Both the position numbers and the translations under genes were made by a program. 55,445 nt of DNA, from positions 55,909-111,353 of the forward strand of contig DCHV01000032.1 of the NCBI GenBank assembly GCA_002314945.1, read 5' to 3'. The notes below the pieces were generated by a model. That model saw only the letters and a program-made list of their open reading frames with translations. It made no database searches and was not told the DNA's origin. Positions 36,233 through 44,988 of this stretch are shown one piece after another. Source of the DNA: Prevotellaceae bacterium UBA1743. GTDB taxonomy: Bacteria; Bacteroidota; Bacteroidia; Bacteroidales; Bacteroidaceae. Position 1 is the first letter of the stretch. Each line of letters begins with the position of its first letter.

Positions 36233-36279
36233 AAAAACAAAGAAGCCTCGGTTTTTTCGACCGAGGCTTCTTTGTTTTT
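36233..36279. terminator. Bidirectional intrinsic terminator
   Basis: A perfect 20-bp stem (36233-36252 with 36260-36279) and a 7-nt loop, flanked by A and T runs on the two sides, separates the convergent DUF1080 and DAHP synthase genes. The last two stem bases belong to the DAHP synthase stop codon. Confidence 0.92.
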
Positions 36280-37345
36280 ATGACTTGAAAATATCCGTTT
36301 GCTGTCGGACACTTTCCTCGTGGATGGCTTCAAATGTGCGTCTGACAAAATCCGGGTCCATCTTGCAACGTGATCCTTGTTCGGCTCTTTTGTCCAGGAT
36401 TTCTGCGTATCTCTGTGACTGTACGATACGCATGTTCTGTTCCTTCTTGTATTGTGCTATCTGACGACTTATGTACATTCTCTTGGAAAGGAGGTCCATC
36501 AATTGGTCGTCCATTTCATCGATCTGTTTCCTCAGTCCTTCCAGAATTTCTGTGCTTTCTACTGCCTCACGCAGAACGAGATGGTCAAGTATCTCATGCA
36601 GTACCTCAGGCGTAATCTGTTGTTTTGCATCGCTCCACGCACAAGTTGGACATACGTGGCTTTCTATCATCAATCCGTCGAAGCCCATGTCCAATGCCTG
36701 TTGGCTGAGAGGCGCTATCAATTCAGGGCGTCCTCCCATGTGACTTGGGTCACACAGGATAGGCAGCATGGGATATCTTCTGTGCAGTTCAATGGGTATA
36801 TGCCATAGGGGCATGTTGCGATAGATCTTTTGATCGGCACTGCTGAAACCGCGATGGATAGCCCCCAACTGACGTATTCCTGCTCTGTTGAATCTTTCTA
36901 GTGCACCAACCCATAGCTCGATATCTGGACTTACAGGGTTTTTTACAAATACAGGTATCTCTACTCCAGTCAGACAATCTGCCAAATCTTGGATGGCAAA
37001 TGGGTTAGCGCTGGTACGTGCACCTATCCATAGGATATCTACTTCCATACGAAGAGCTGCCTCCACGTGTGCAGGTGTGGCTACTTCGGTAGTGACGAGC
37101 ATTCCAGTTTCTTTTTTTACCTGTTTTAGCCAAGGGAGGGCTTTTTCGCCATTTCCCTCGAATCCTCCTGGCTTGGTGCGCGGTTTCCATATTCCTGCCC
37201 GGAATACCTGCACGCCACATGCTGACAGTTTGCGTGCTGTTTCCATTACCTGTTCTTCCGTCTCGGCACTGCATGGGCCAGAGATGACCAGTGGCATCTT
37301 CTCTCGGATGCCTGGTATATGTATTTTGTTTAGTTCAAGTCCCAT
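36278..37345 (-). CDS. 3-deoxy-7-phosphoheptulonate synthase / chorismate mutase fusion
   Basis: The 355-residue bifunctional protein combines a DAHP synthase domain (about 1-260) with a type II chorismate mutase (about 265-355). The synthase part shows 'PLVISGPCSAETEEQV', 'FRAGIWKPRTKPGGFEGNG', 'LWIGARTSANPFAIQDLA', 'PVFVKNPVSPD' and 'CDPSHMGGRPELI'. The mutase part shows 'LRKQIDEMDDQLMDLLSKRM'. It makes the first step of the shikimate pathway and the branch step to phenylalanine and tyrosine. This fusion is common in Bacteroidales. Its start codon directly follows the stop of the small TPR gene with no bases between. The stop lies in the terminator stem. Confidence 0.95.
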   Translation of the reverse strand: MGLELNKIHIPGIREKMPLVISGPCSAETEEQVMETARKLSACGVQVFRAGIWKPRTKPGGFEGNGEKALPWLKQVKKETGMLVTTEVATPAHVEAALRMEVDILWIGARTSANPFAIQDLADCLTGVEIPVFVKNPVSPDIELWVGALERFNRAGIRQLGAIHRGFSSADQKIYRNMPLWHIPIELHRRYPMLPILCDPSHMGGRPELIAPLSQQALDMGFDGLMIESHVCPTCAWSDAKQQITPEVLHEILDHLVLREAVESTEILEGLRKQIDEMDDQLMDLLSKRMYISRQIAQYKKEQNMRIVQSQRYAEILDKRAEQGSRCKMDPDFVRRTFEAIHEESVRQQTDIFKS

Positions 37346-37537
37346 TTACAATTTGTATTCTCCGTTCGTGCCATCCAGTAGTGTAGGATCCATTTTTAGT
37401 GCGGTACGTATGTCTTCGAGTGCGCCTTTTTTGTCGCCATTCATCTGTCTGAGTCTCCCTCTCTCTTTGTATAGGGTAGCAGAGGGTGTTTTCTCTATCT
37501 CCTTGGTGATGGCATCTATAAATATGTCATAATTCAT
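37346..37537 (-). CDS. Small tetratricopeptide-repeat protein
   Basis: The 63-residue protein (MNYDIFIDAITKEIEK...) contains one TPR-like helical hairpin, 'LYKERGRLRQMNGDKKGALE' continuing to 'ALKMDP' (about 22-52). It overlaps the permease stop by four bases and abuts the next gene directly, so it is firmly embedded in the transcript. With a single repeat it can only act by dimerising or by binding a partner. Function unknown. Confidence 0.75.
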   Translation of the reverse strand: MNYDIFIDAITKEIEKTPSATLYKERGRLRQMNGDKKGALEDIRTALKMDPTLLDGTNGEYKL

Positions 37538-38601
37538 AATTCACAATTTTTACATCCTTTCTCTTCGTGTGTTTCATGATGATGCGGGTGTCGGTGATGG
37601 TGCCACAATGCGTGTAGCATTAGGATTACCATCAATAGGGTACACGACAGTGAGAACCATCCTGTGCTTGTTTCGTGGCAGGAATAGGATGTTGCCATAC
37701 CAGTAAACCATTCCTGCGGTAAGCAGACATCTATGAGCAATCCGAAGCATATTGCCGAGAGAATGATGGAGCATAGGTAGGTGAGCATCGTGCGACGGCC
37801 CAATATCTGACGAATCACCAGGATGCTTGCTGCGTTGCTGGCAGGACCTGCCATCAGCAGAACAAAGGCTGCCCCTGGTGTAAGCCCTTTCAACATTAGC
37901 GCTACTGCTATAGGTATGCTGCCTGTGGCGCATAGATACATGGGTATGCTGAAGAGAAGTACAAAGAGGATGCTGTAGAACGAGCTTCCCTGGAAGATAC
38001 CGAACCAACTGTCTGGGATGGCCGCTGTAATGATGCCTGCTATCAGCAAACCTACTACAAGCCATTTCCCTATATCCTCCATCATCTCTACAAAGGCATA
38101 CTGAAATACCTCGCGTATGCTTTTCAGAGTTGACGTTTTCCCTTTGCTTTCCTCCTGCTTCTCAACAGGGGCGTATGTCTCTGATGTTGTGTTGTCGCAG
38201 AGGTTTGTCATCCATCCCCCGAATAGGGCGGTGATGAGTGCTGCAATAGGACGTATCAGGGCAAAGGGAAGTCCCATTAAACTATAGGTGGCTATGATGC
38301 TATCAATACCTGTTTGCGGAGTAGCTGTCAGAAAAGAAACCGTTGCTCCCTTGCTTGCTCCATGACGCTTCAACCCCATTGCGGTGGGAATTACACCACA
38401 TGAACAGAGTGGGAGAGGGATGCCTATCAGGGCAGCCAAGAGTACACTATGCATATTGTTGCTCCCTAAATGTCGATTGTAGAGTGTATGTGGGACATAC
38501 ACATGCATCAGTCCTGCCAAGAGGAATCCCAGCAACAGATAGGGCGACATTTCGTTGAGTAATTCCCAACTTTCCAAAAGAATGTTTAGGATAAATTCCA
38601 T
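37534..38601 (-). CDS. Permease of the SO_0444 Cu/Zn-efflux type
   Basis: The 355-residue membrane protein has about eight to ten transmembrane helices and the family motifs 'PLPLCSCGVIPTAMGLKRHG', 'FLTATPQTG', 'IPMYLCATGSIPIAVALM' and 'LMAGPASNAASI'. Its C-terminus is rich in metal ligands ('HHHRHPHHHETHEEKGCKNC'), in line with export of copper or zinc. The start is the ATG at 38601; a TTG at 38625 lies inside the -7 box and is rejected. It is the first gene of the operon with the TPR protein and DAHP synthase/chorismate mutase. No metal-responsive regulator is adjacent. Confidence 0.88.
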   Translation of the reverse strand: MEFILNILLESWELLNEMSPYLLLGFLLAGLMHVYVPHTLYNRHLGSNNMHSVLLAALIGIPLPLCSCGVIPTAMGLKRHGASKGATVSFLTATPQTGIDSIIATYSLMGLPFALIRPIAALITALFGGWMTNLCDNTTSETYAPVEKQEESKGKTSTLKSIREVFQYAFVEMMEDIGKWLVVGLLIAGIITAAIPDSWFGIFQGSSFYSILFVLLFSIPMYLCATGSIPIAVALMLKGLTPGAAFVLLMAGPASNAASILVIRQILGRRTMLTYLCSIILSAICFGLLIDVCLPQEWFTGMATSYSCHETSTGWFSLSCTLLMVILMLHALWHHHRHPHHHETHEEKGCKNCEL

Positions 38602-38622
38602 TATGTCATATTCTTTTGAATG

Positions 38623-38630
38623 CAAAATTA
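38623..38630 (-). promoter_or_regulatory. -7 box for the permease operon; decides its start
   Basis: The minus strand reads TAATTTTG, 22 nt before the ATG at 38601. An in-frame TTG lies within this box. No good -33 TTTG was seen. Confidence 0.55.
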
Positions 38631-38674
38631 GGACATTATTCCGAGAAAATTGCCTCTTCTATCCGTAAAATTCA

Positions 38675-38682
38675 TATCTTTG
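38675..38682 (+). promoter_or_regulatory. -7 box for mtnN
   Basis: TATCTTTG, 33 nt before the ATG at 38716, back to back with the permease promoter in a 114-bp divergent gap. Confidence 0.6.
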
Positions 38683-38715
38683 CGTGACAATTATAAATTC
38701 ATAACATAAAAAACA

Positions 38716-39399
38716 ATGAAGATCGGTGTTTTGACAGCCATGGTGGTTGAGTATAATCAGGTGGCAAGTATGATGAGTGATTCTCGCGAGGAAAAACAAG
38801 GACCTCAGTCTTACTTAATAGGAACAATAGGTAAGAATATGGTTATCCTCCAGCAATGTGGTATAGGCAAAGTGAATGCTGCAACAGGAGTGACTAACCT
38901 GATTCTTAATTACCACCCCGACTGTATCATCAGTACTGGTGCAGCAGGAGGTATTGATGCTTCGCTTCAGGTGATGGATGTTGTGGTGAGCCAATATACA
39001 TGCTACCACGATGTGTGGTGTGGTGAGAATCTCGATCCAGGTCAGGTTCAAGGGCTCCCTAATAGATTTGAGGGAGACAGGATGTTGCTGGATAAAGCAT
39101 TATCTGTATCTGGCGAGGTGCACGTGGTGGCTGGTGTTATATGTACTGGCGATCAGTTTATTACCAACCGTGATCAGTTGGATGTCATCAAGAAGAATTT
39201 CCCCGATGGAGTGGCTGTAGATATGGAGAGTGCTGCCATAGCTCAGGTGGCTTACCTCTACAATGTACCTTTCCTCAGTTTCCGTATCGTCAGCGATGTA
39301 CCTGGTGCTGAGAATCATTTCAATGAGTATTTGAATTTCTGGGAGACAATGGCCGAGAAGAGTTTCCAAGTGACACGTTCCTTCCTGAATAGTTTATAG
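38716..39399 (+). CDS. mtnN: 5'-methylthioadenosine/S-adenosylhomocysteine nucleosidase
   Basis: The 227-residue cytosolic enzyme cleaves adenine from methylthioadenosine and S-adenosylhomocysteine. Family features are 'MKIGVLTAMVVEYN', 'VILQQCGIGKVNAATGV', 'IISTGAAGGID', 'CTGDQFI', 'AVDMESAAIAQVAY' with the substrate-binding Met-Glu, and 'FRIVSDVPGAEN' with the catalytic aspartate. The usual first active-site glutamate lies in 'MVVEYN', where most family members have a more acidic motif. It is followed after 16 nt by a GH78-like gene, with which it is probably co-transcribed, an unusual pairing. Confidence 0.93.
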   Translation: MKIGVLTAMVVEYNQVASMMSDSREEKQGPQSYLIGTIGKNMVILQQCGIGKVNAATGVTNLILNYHPDCIISTGAAGGIDASLQVMDVVVSQYTCYHDVWCGENLDPGQVQGLPNRFEGDRMLLDKALSVSGEVHVVAGVICTGDQFITNRDQLDVIKKNFPDGVAVDMESAAIAQVAYLYNVPFLSFRIVSDVPGAENHFNEYLNFWETMAEKSFQVTRSFLNSL

Positions 39400-39415
39400 T
39401 AACCAATTTTTAAAG

Positions 39416-41875
39416 ATGAAATCACATCCTTTCCTCGTATTCCTTTTGGGATGCGTAGTATCAACGTCTGTTCTTGCTGACGATGTAACGTCACGTCGTT
39501 CTCCAATTGCCCAGCCATATCGTTACTTGTCTGGTGGTACTTTATCAGGTCCTGAGGTGAAAGCCTCACCCGATCCATTAGTTCGATATATTTGGAATAA
39601 TCCTCGTGTTGAGGATTCGCTACAGGTGTTTGTCATGCATCCAGTGAAAGCAGATGTTTTGTCGGGGAAAGGAAACGTGCGTGGGTTGGATGCTGTATCT
39701 GCCGAGCAATGTGCTATTCAGGTGACAGGACCTTGCTCCATCCGTCTCGACTTTGGAGTGGAACTACCTGCATGGATAGAGATGGATTGTGCTGATATGG
39801 ATGCTGATTTGGAAATGGGTATCAGTGAATACAACGTAACCCAAATGTCCTGGAATAACAAGCAAGCCAAGCCTATTCGCTATGGTAATACATATCGGTT
39901 GGAACTTAATAAGGAATTCTACGAAGGAGTCCGTTTTGGCTTCTTGCATTTTACTGATGTACGCCACCCCTTCACCATTACCTCGCTTCGTGCTGTATCT
40001 CAGACGAAACCTGCCAATTATACGGGTTCATTCGATTCTGATAACGATCTTTTCAATCGTGTCTGGTACGTAGGAGCATACGATGTGAGAGCCAATCAGC
40101 GTATGGATTGTTTTGGTGCTATCCTTATAGATCGAGGTGACCGTATCTCCTGGACGGGCGATGCCTATCCTGCACAGGCAGCTTCCTTGGTTGCTTTCTC
40201 CAACTACGATGAGGTCTTCAAGAACCTACATTGGACAGAATCTCATCCCAATGGGATAGAAAGTTATGAGCTATATTGGGTATCCAGTTTAGTGGATTAT
40301 TACATGTATTCAGGTGATAAGGAAGGTTTCCGCGAACTCCTGCCTAAAGCCATGCAGCGTGTGTATCATGCCTGGGATATCTTCGACAATCCTACCAATC
40401 TCGCTTTCAATGGTTGGGACATTCGTTTGGGACAAGGTTTCGATAATCCCGATTGTAAGGAAGGAAAGCTGTGTTATCAGATGCAAGCCATTGCCACATG
40501 GAAACAGTTGGCTGCCGTGCTTCAGGAATTAGGTAAAGAGGCTCCTGCTTCTGAATTGTATCGTATGGCAGAAGGAAAGACTCGTCAAGTATGCAATCCT
40601 GAGTATCTAAGTCAGTTAGGCCTTCATGCCTCTGCCAATGCTATCAAGGCCGACCTATTACCTAATCTCTCCACCTTGTACCATCGCGATTTCTCTGACC
40701 GCCTGCAACGCAACTCTTTCTCACCTTTCAATCAGTATTTCCTGCTTCAGGCAATGGCACATGCCGGACATTATCAGGATGCTTTTGCTTCCGTACGTGA
40801 TGTGTGGGGAGGGCAGGTTGAGTATGGTGCTTCTTGCTTCTTTGAGGTTTATCATCCAGAATTGAATAAACATATAGGAAAAAATGGCCCTATCCCTTAC
40901 TATCAGTGTGGCCCCACCAGTCTTGCTCATCCTTGGGGAGCAGGAGTCACCTCTTGGTTGACCGAGGAAATGCTTGGAGTGAAACCCCTTACAGGTGGAT
41001 TCTCCCTATTTTCTGTAAAACCCCATTTCTCTGGATTTGCCACCAGAGTGTCAGGTTCTGTAAATACTCCTCATGGTGTCATCCGTGCCTCTTCCGACAT
41101 GAAGTCTGGGGTACACACATTGTGTGTACCCTCTGGTTGTCGTGCACAATGGGCGATTCCTAAGGAAGGCCTTTCTTATACATCTATTACTCTCGATGGT
41201 AAGCAGTTAGAGAATATCCAAGAGGATGCTGATTTCGTATATCTTCCTGAGTTAAGTTCTGGTGAGTATCGTGTACAGACGTTTGGTAAAGGCAAGTTGC
41301 AAAAATCTAAGAAAGAGCAGTATGTCTATACTGCCCGCGTGAAGAAAGTTGATCGTAATACTCATGGCGATTGGTATAAGAAATACGGACGTGATGGTTA
41401 CTTTATCGTAGGTGGAGGTCCTCAGTCATCCGATTTGCAAGTTCTACCTTCGTATGTAAAATCTATCACCTTTGGAGTGCTGGGAACAAATAATGAGAAA
41501 TCAGCGCGCACTACTGATCGCACTCCGTTGGATCCTCGTGCTACTCTCCCCATCCGTCCTGAGGCAGATGCTCCTCGTGTGCAGGGTTGCTATTATTCAC
41601 AAGGCTGTTCCATGTGTCCTGTTCATATTACACTGAAGGAGGAAAAGCCCTATACTGTAGCTGTCTATTTTGCCGACTGCGACAAAGGCGGTCGCGATTT
41701 ACTCGTTGAGGCTTTTGATATGGAGACTCAGAATAGAATAACTCCCTCTGTACGTCTCACAGACATTACAGGGGGAGTCTATCTCGTTTATACTTATCAC
41801 CGTTCGATTACTGTTCAAGCCAATCATGTACGAGGCGACAATGCGGTGATCAATGCACTTTTCTTTGGTGACTGA
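39416..41875 (+). CDS. GH78-like (alpha-L-rhamnosidase family) secreted enzyme
   Basis: The 819-residue protein has a signal peptide ending near 'VLADD'. It has an N-terminal beta-sandwich region (about 30-215), an (alpha/alpha)6 catalytic domain (about 220-545) and a C-terminal beta-sandwich. The catalytic region has 'DRGDRISWTGDAYPAQA' (D242), in the place of the GH78 'DER..W.GD' motif. It also has 'EYGASCFFEVYHPE' (E477), matching the second catalytic glutamate, and then 'HPWGAGVTSWL'. The family's first glutamate is replaced by aspartate here. An extra module of about 190 residues ends the protein. Rhamnosidase activity is inferred; a different hexose specificity is possible. Confidence 0.8.
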   Translation: MKSHPFLVFLLGCVVSTSVLADDVTSRRSPIAQPYRYLSGGTLSGPEVKASPDPLVRYIWNNPRVEDSLQVFVMHPVKADVLSGKGNVRGLDAVSAEQCAIQVTGPCSIRLDFGVELPAWIEMDCADMDADLEMGISEYNVTQMSWNNKQAKPIRYGNTYRLELNKEFYEGVRFGFLHFTDVRHPFTITSLRAVSQTKPANYTGSFDSDNDLFNRVWYVGAYDVRANQRMDCFGAILIDRGDRISWTGDAYPAQAASLVAFSNYDEVFKNLHWTESHPNGIESYELYWVSSLVDYYMYSGDKEGFRELLPKAMQRVYHAWDIFDNPTNLAFNGWDIRLGQGFDNPDCKEGKLCYQMQAIATWKQLAAVLQELGKEAPASELYRMAEGKTRQVCNPEYLSQLGLHASANAIKADLLPNLSTLYHRDFSDRLQRNSFSPFNQYFLLQAMAHAGHYQDAFASVRDVWGGQVEYGASCFFEVYHPELNKHIGKNGPIPYYQCGPTSLAHPWGAGVTSWLTEEMLGVKPLTGGFSLFSVKPHFSGFATRVSGSVNTPHGVIRASSDMKSGVHTLCVPSGCRAQWAIPKEGLSYTSITLDGKQLENIQEDADFVYLPELSSGEYRVQTFGKGKLQKSKKEQYVYTARVKKVDRNTHGDWYKKYGRDGYFIVGGGPQSSDLQVLPSYVKSITFGVLGTNNEKSARTTDRTPLDPRATLPIRPEADAPRVQGCYYSQGCSMCPVHITLKEEKPYTVAVYFADCDKGGRDLLVEAFDMETQNRITPSVRLTDITGGVYLVYTYHRSITVQANHVRGDNAVINALFFGD

Positions 41876-41877
41876 TA

Positions 41878-41901
41878 CGTCGTGGATTTTACTCCACGAC
41901 G
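41878..41901. terminator. Short convergent hairpin between the GH78-like and GH2 genes
   Basis: A perfect 9-bp stem, CGTCGTGGA with TCCACGACG, and a 6-nt loop span the 13-bp gap. Half lies in the GH2 3' coding end, and the GH2 stop codon is in the loop and right arm. There is no long T run on either side, so terminator strength is uncertain. Confidence 0.55.
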
Positions 41902-44540
41902 ACAGTTCCCGTAGCGCTCTTTAGGCCTTTTCCGCTCACGATAAGTTCAGCCGTACCCTTCTCGGGCGTACTTTCCAGTGTCACCACCAGCAAACCATGG
42001 AATGCTTTCATCGTGGGATTGGTGAATACTTCTAATGATGTGGCATCGCCATTGCAGCAACTGTTGAAACGTGCTCCCGTACCCTTCACCTGGAAAGAAA
42101 GCTGATTCTCTGCATCTGGGCAAAGGTTGCCGTCCTTATCTACTACACTCACGGTGAAATATGTCAGGCTTGGAGTGTCCAATCTGTTGCCAGCTGCATC
42201 CTGTGGCGTGGCAGGCATAGTCGCGCGGTCGGCTTTCAATACGATATGGTGAGGCTTTCCTGCGGTTCGTACGATTTGCTCCGCTGCTTTGCGTCCCTGC
42301 GCGTCGTATGCCACCACTTTCAGTTCGCCTGGTTCATATACTACATCCATCCATCTCATGCGGAAGCGGTCGAGGCGGTTGTTCTTCGCGTCAGGGTTGG
42401 GAAAGTCACCTTGACCGCCCCATGGCATATCCGCCTTCACGGTATTCTCTTTCCATTCTTTCAGATCTGCATCCCCATGCTTGCGTCGTCCCTGGCTCTT
42501 TCCATTCACAAAGAGTTCAGCTTCTGGATAGTTTGTATAGCAGAATACGGGTGTCACTTCGCCCTTTCTTCCTGGCCATGTCCAATGGGGTAGCAGATGC
42601 AAGGTTTCTTCACCAGCATTCCAACGAGCACGATACAGGAATACACGGTCTTTGGGAAGACCTGCTAAGTCGTAGATGCCGAAGTAGCTGCTTCTTGAAG
42701 GCCAGTTCTCGTAGTAGGGGGTTGGTTCGCCCAGATAGTCGAAACCGCTCCATACGAACTCGCCCATCACATTTGGATCTTTGTCCTGCCACATCCAGTC
42801 GTCGTCGGGTAGCTCACCCCATGCACAGGTGCATAGGTCGTAGCTTGTCTCCTGACGGTCGGGATGTATTGCGTGTACTTCTTCTTTTACGGGGAAACGG
42901 TACATTCCACGTGTGGATATAGTTGAGCAGGTCTCTGTACCAAGTATCATACCTGTGGCCGAGTTTTTCTCTCCGTTCTCATAGCCGCGAAGCTGGTAGT
43001 TCATGCCGGGTATGTCGAGTTCCTGCCACATACCACCCTCGATGCAAGCCCATGAGTTGTTAGCTCCCATCGTGCAGGGGCGTGTGCCATCCAGATTGTG
43101 TATGATGTGCTGCATATCCTTTGTCACGAAGTAACCGTATGGCGAGCCTTGGTCAGGTACCTCATTACCTACGCTCCACATCACTACGCAGGGATGATTG
43201 CGGTTCACCTTTACCAGATTGGTGATATCACGCTGGTACCATTTGCGTCCGTCAGCATTCACCGATTTCGTGTCTGTTACGTCATAGAAGATATTGTAGT
43301 CGTTTTCGCATTTGCCTTCTTTCCAGGTATCAAAACTCTCAGCCATGATCATCATACCCATCTCGTCGCAGATGTCCAACTGCCAGGGACAGGGAATATT
43401 GTGCGAGGTACGGATAGAGTTGCAACCCATGTCACGCAACAGACGTACCTGACGGCGGAACGCATCCTTGATAAAGGCTGCACCTACCGAACCTAAGTCG
43501 TGGTGCATACATACACCCTTGAACTTAATAGGTTGCCCATTTAGGAAGAATCCCTTGCTATTGCTCTCCACCATGCGGAATCCGACCTTTGTGTCTCGGG
43601 TGTCCCATACACGCTCGCCCTCCACTAACTCGGTTGTGAGTGTATATAGTACAGGGTGTTCAACGCTCCACAGCAAAACGTCCTTTGCCTCCATCACCGA
43701 GGTGATCTCGTCGTGGCCGCCCTTCAGATCGCTCTGTGTTTTGCTCAATTCCTTACCTTCTCCATCCTTTAAAGTGAGGCGCAGTTTCAGCTGTCCGTTG
43801 CTTTTCTCGTTGATGGTGTTGCTCACGGTTAACTTAGCCACAGCAGCCTTGGTAGCATCGGCATTGATGCCATCCAGCTTCGTGGTGCGTGCGAATGTCT
43901 CGAACGAGCATAGGTAGCGCTCTTTGTGCAGAACCAGACGTACAGGGCGATAAATTCCACCACCAGGGTACCAGCGGCTTGACTCTGGGCGAGTCTTTAC
44001 ATGGATAGCCACAGGATATTTTCCAGGTTTCAGTGCTCCATTCTCTGCTGGGATTGCCTTGCCTAAGTCGAGATTGAACGTCGTGTAGCCGTTTGCCCAG
44101 AAGCCTACATCCTCGCCATTCACCCATACATGAGGTTCCGCCATCACACCATCCAGAATCAGTTCTGCGCTTGCGAAACCCTCTGGAATCGTCAATGTAT
44201 TGCGGTACCAACCTTCTCCTATCCAAGGCAGAGCACCCGTGCGACCAGTTTTCTCTGTAGCTTTCTTCTCGCCATCCTGTTCGATGAGTGATACCTGTTT
44301 ATCCACGTCCTTGTCAAACGGCCCTTTGATTGCCCAGTCGTGAGGAATGCATATCTCCTCCCATTGTGCGTCATCATATTGAGCTGCCTCTGCTCCCTGC
44401 AGTTCGCCCTTGTGGAATCGCCATCCGCTCAGTAGTAGTTGTTCTTCACTTTGTGCCTTCATCTCGCTTGATGCAAACATCATACAGGTCAGGAGGAATA
44501 CCCATCCTCCCCTTGCTGTTACATTTCTGATTTTTCTCAT
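41889..44540 (-). CDS. GH2 beta-galactosidase
   Basis: The 883-residue protein is secreted (signal peptide 'GGWVFLLTCMMFASSEMKA'). It has the GH2 sugar-binding domain ('SGWRFHKGELQGAEAAQYDD', 'IPHDWAIKGPFDKD'), an Ig-like domain and a catalytic barrel. The acid/base is in 'WSVGNEVPDQG' (E460) and the nucleophile in 'LGTETCSTISTRG' (E536). A DUF4982-type and a further Ig-like C-terminal domain follow ('CYTNYPEAELFVNGKSQG', 'GELKVVAYDAQGRKAAEQ'). The closest type is the Bacteroidales BgaA-like beta-galactosidase. It stands alone, convergent with the GH78-like gene, and has its own promoter. The signal and catalytic residues are intact. Confidence 0.93.
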   Translation of the reverse strand: MRKIRNVTARGGWVFLLTCMMFASSEMKAQSEEQLLLSGWRFHKGELQGAEAAQYDDAQWEEICIPHDWAIKGPFDKDVDKQVSLIEQDGEKKATEKTGRTGALPWIGEGWYRNTLTIPEGFASAELILDGVMAEPHVWVNGEDVGFWANGYTTFNLDLGKAIPAENGALKPGKYPVAIHVKTRPESSRWYPGGGIYRPVRLVLHKERYLCSFETFARTTKLDGINADATKAAVAKLTVSNTINEKSNGQLKLRLTLKDGEGKELSKTQSDLKGGHDEITSVMEAKDVLLWSVEHPVLYTLTTELVEGERVWDTRDTKVGFRMVESNSKGFFLNGQPIKFKGVCMHHDLGSVGAAFIKDAFRRQVRLLRDMGCNSIRTSHNIPCPWQLDICDEMGMMIMAESFDTWKEGKCENDYNIFYDVTDTKSVNADGRKWYQRDITNLVKVNRNHPCVVMWSVGNEVPDQGSPYGYFVTKDMQHIIHNLDGTRPCTMGANNSWACIEGGMWQELDIPGMNYQLRGYENGEKNSATGMILGTETCSTISTRGMYRFPVKEEVHAIHPDRQETSYDLCTCAWGELPDDDWMWQDKDPNVMGEFVWSGFDYLGEPTPYYENWPSRSSYFGIYDLAGLPKDRVFLYRARWNAGEETLHLLPHWTWPGRKGEVTPVFCYTNYPEAELFVNGKSQGRRKHGDADLKEWKENTVKADMPWGGQGDFPNPDAKNNRLDRFRMRWMDVVYEPGELKVVAYDAQGRKAAEQIVRTAGKPHHIVLKADRATMPATPQDAAGNRLDTPSLTYFTVSVVDKDGNLCPDAENQLSFQVKGTGARFNSCCNGDATSLEVFTNPTMKAFHGLLVVTLESTPEKGTAELIVSGKGLKSATGTVVVE

Positions 44541-44577
44541 ATTGTCTCTCTTTTTTGATTGAATTTTATTTTTGCCA

Positions 44578-44607
44578 CAAAGTTACATCTTTTCTTTTGG
44601 TTTCAAA
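44578..44607 (-). promoter_or_regulatory. Promoter of the GH2 gene at 41889-44540
   Basis: On the minus strand TTTG (44607-44604), 18 nt, TAACTTTG (44585-44578), 38 nt before the ATG. The spacing is slightly short of the 19-20 nt optimum. Confidence 0.6.
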
Positions 44608-44686
44608 ATTCTGTGATACTATTTATTTCGTCGTATGCTGTATAGTACACCATATTTGTTCCATCTTGAAATAATATTCACTAATT

Positions 44687-44718
44687 CTTGCATGATTAAT
44701 ATTTTTTCAATAATTTTG
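44687..44718 (+). promoter_or_regulatory. Candidate promoter for the membrane protein/amidohydrolase unit
   Basis: CTTG (44687-44690), 20 nt, TAATTTTG (44711-44718). It would give a leader of about 105 nt before the small ORF at 44832. The gap 44541-44831 is AT-rich and, apart from this and the GH2 promoter, shows nothing else recognised. Confidence 0.45.
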
Positions 44719-44831
44719 TGGTGGCAGGAATGTTTATTTCATGTTTTTGGTGTTGAAAAACCCATGATAATTGAATAATATGACCTGTCGAATTGATAAA
44801 TGAAATATCTGAAATTTAAAATATTAGGATT

Positions 44832-44945
44832 ATGGAAACAAATTATTTTAAGTTGAAAAATTCGGAAGACGTGATGGATTATTCTATTATCAAGGTGAAT
44901 GGCCGCAAGAGATGTGCAACTTTCTTTGGTCATGAACTGAGATAA
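44832..44945 (+). CDS. Candidate 37-residue small protein
   Basis: An ATG-started frame of 38 codons including TAA encodes METNYFKLKNSEDVMDYSII and a basic, Cys-containing tail (NGRKRCATFFGHELR). It lies downstream of a plausible promoter and 43 nt before the membrane protein gene. No family was recognised. It could be a real small protein, a leader peptide for the downstream genes, or the relic of a longer gene. Coding status is uncertain. Confidence 0.35.
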   Translation: METNYFKLKNSEDVMDYSIIKVNGRKRCATFFGHELR

Positions 44946-44988
44946 TCATCAACATAACTACTATGTAAAACTTATAATATTTTTTGTC

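Noticed and set aside
38602..38625. A TTG start giving eight extra residues to the permease.
   Set aside because: The codon is inside the -7 box TAATTTTG (38623-38630); the ATG at 38601 fits the family start.
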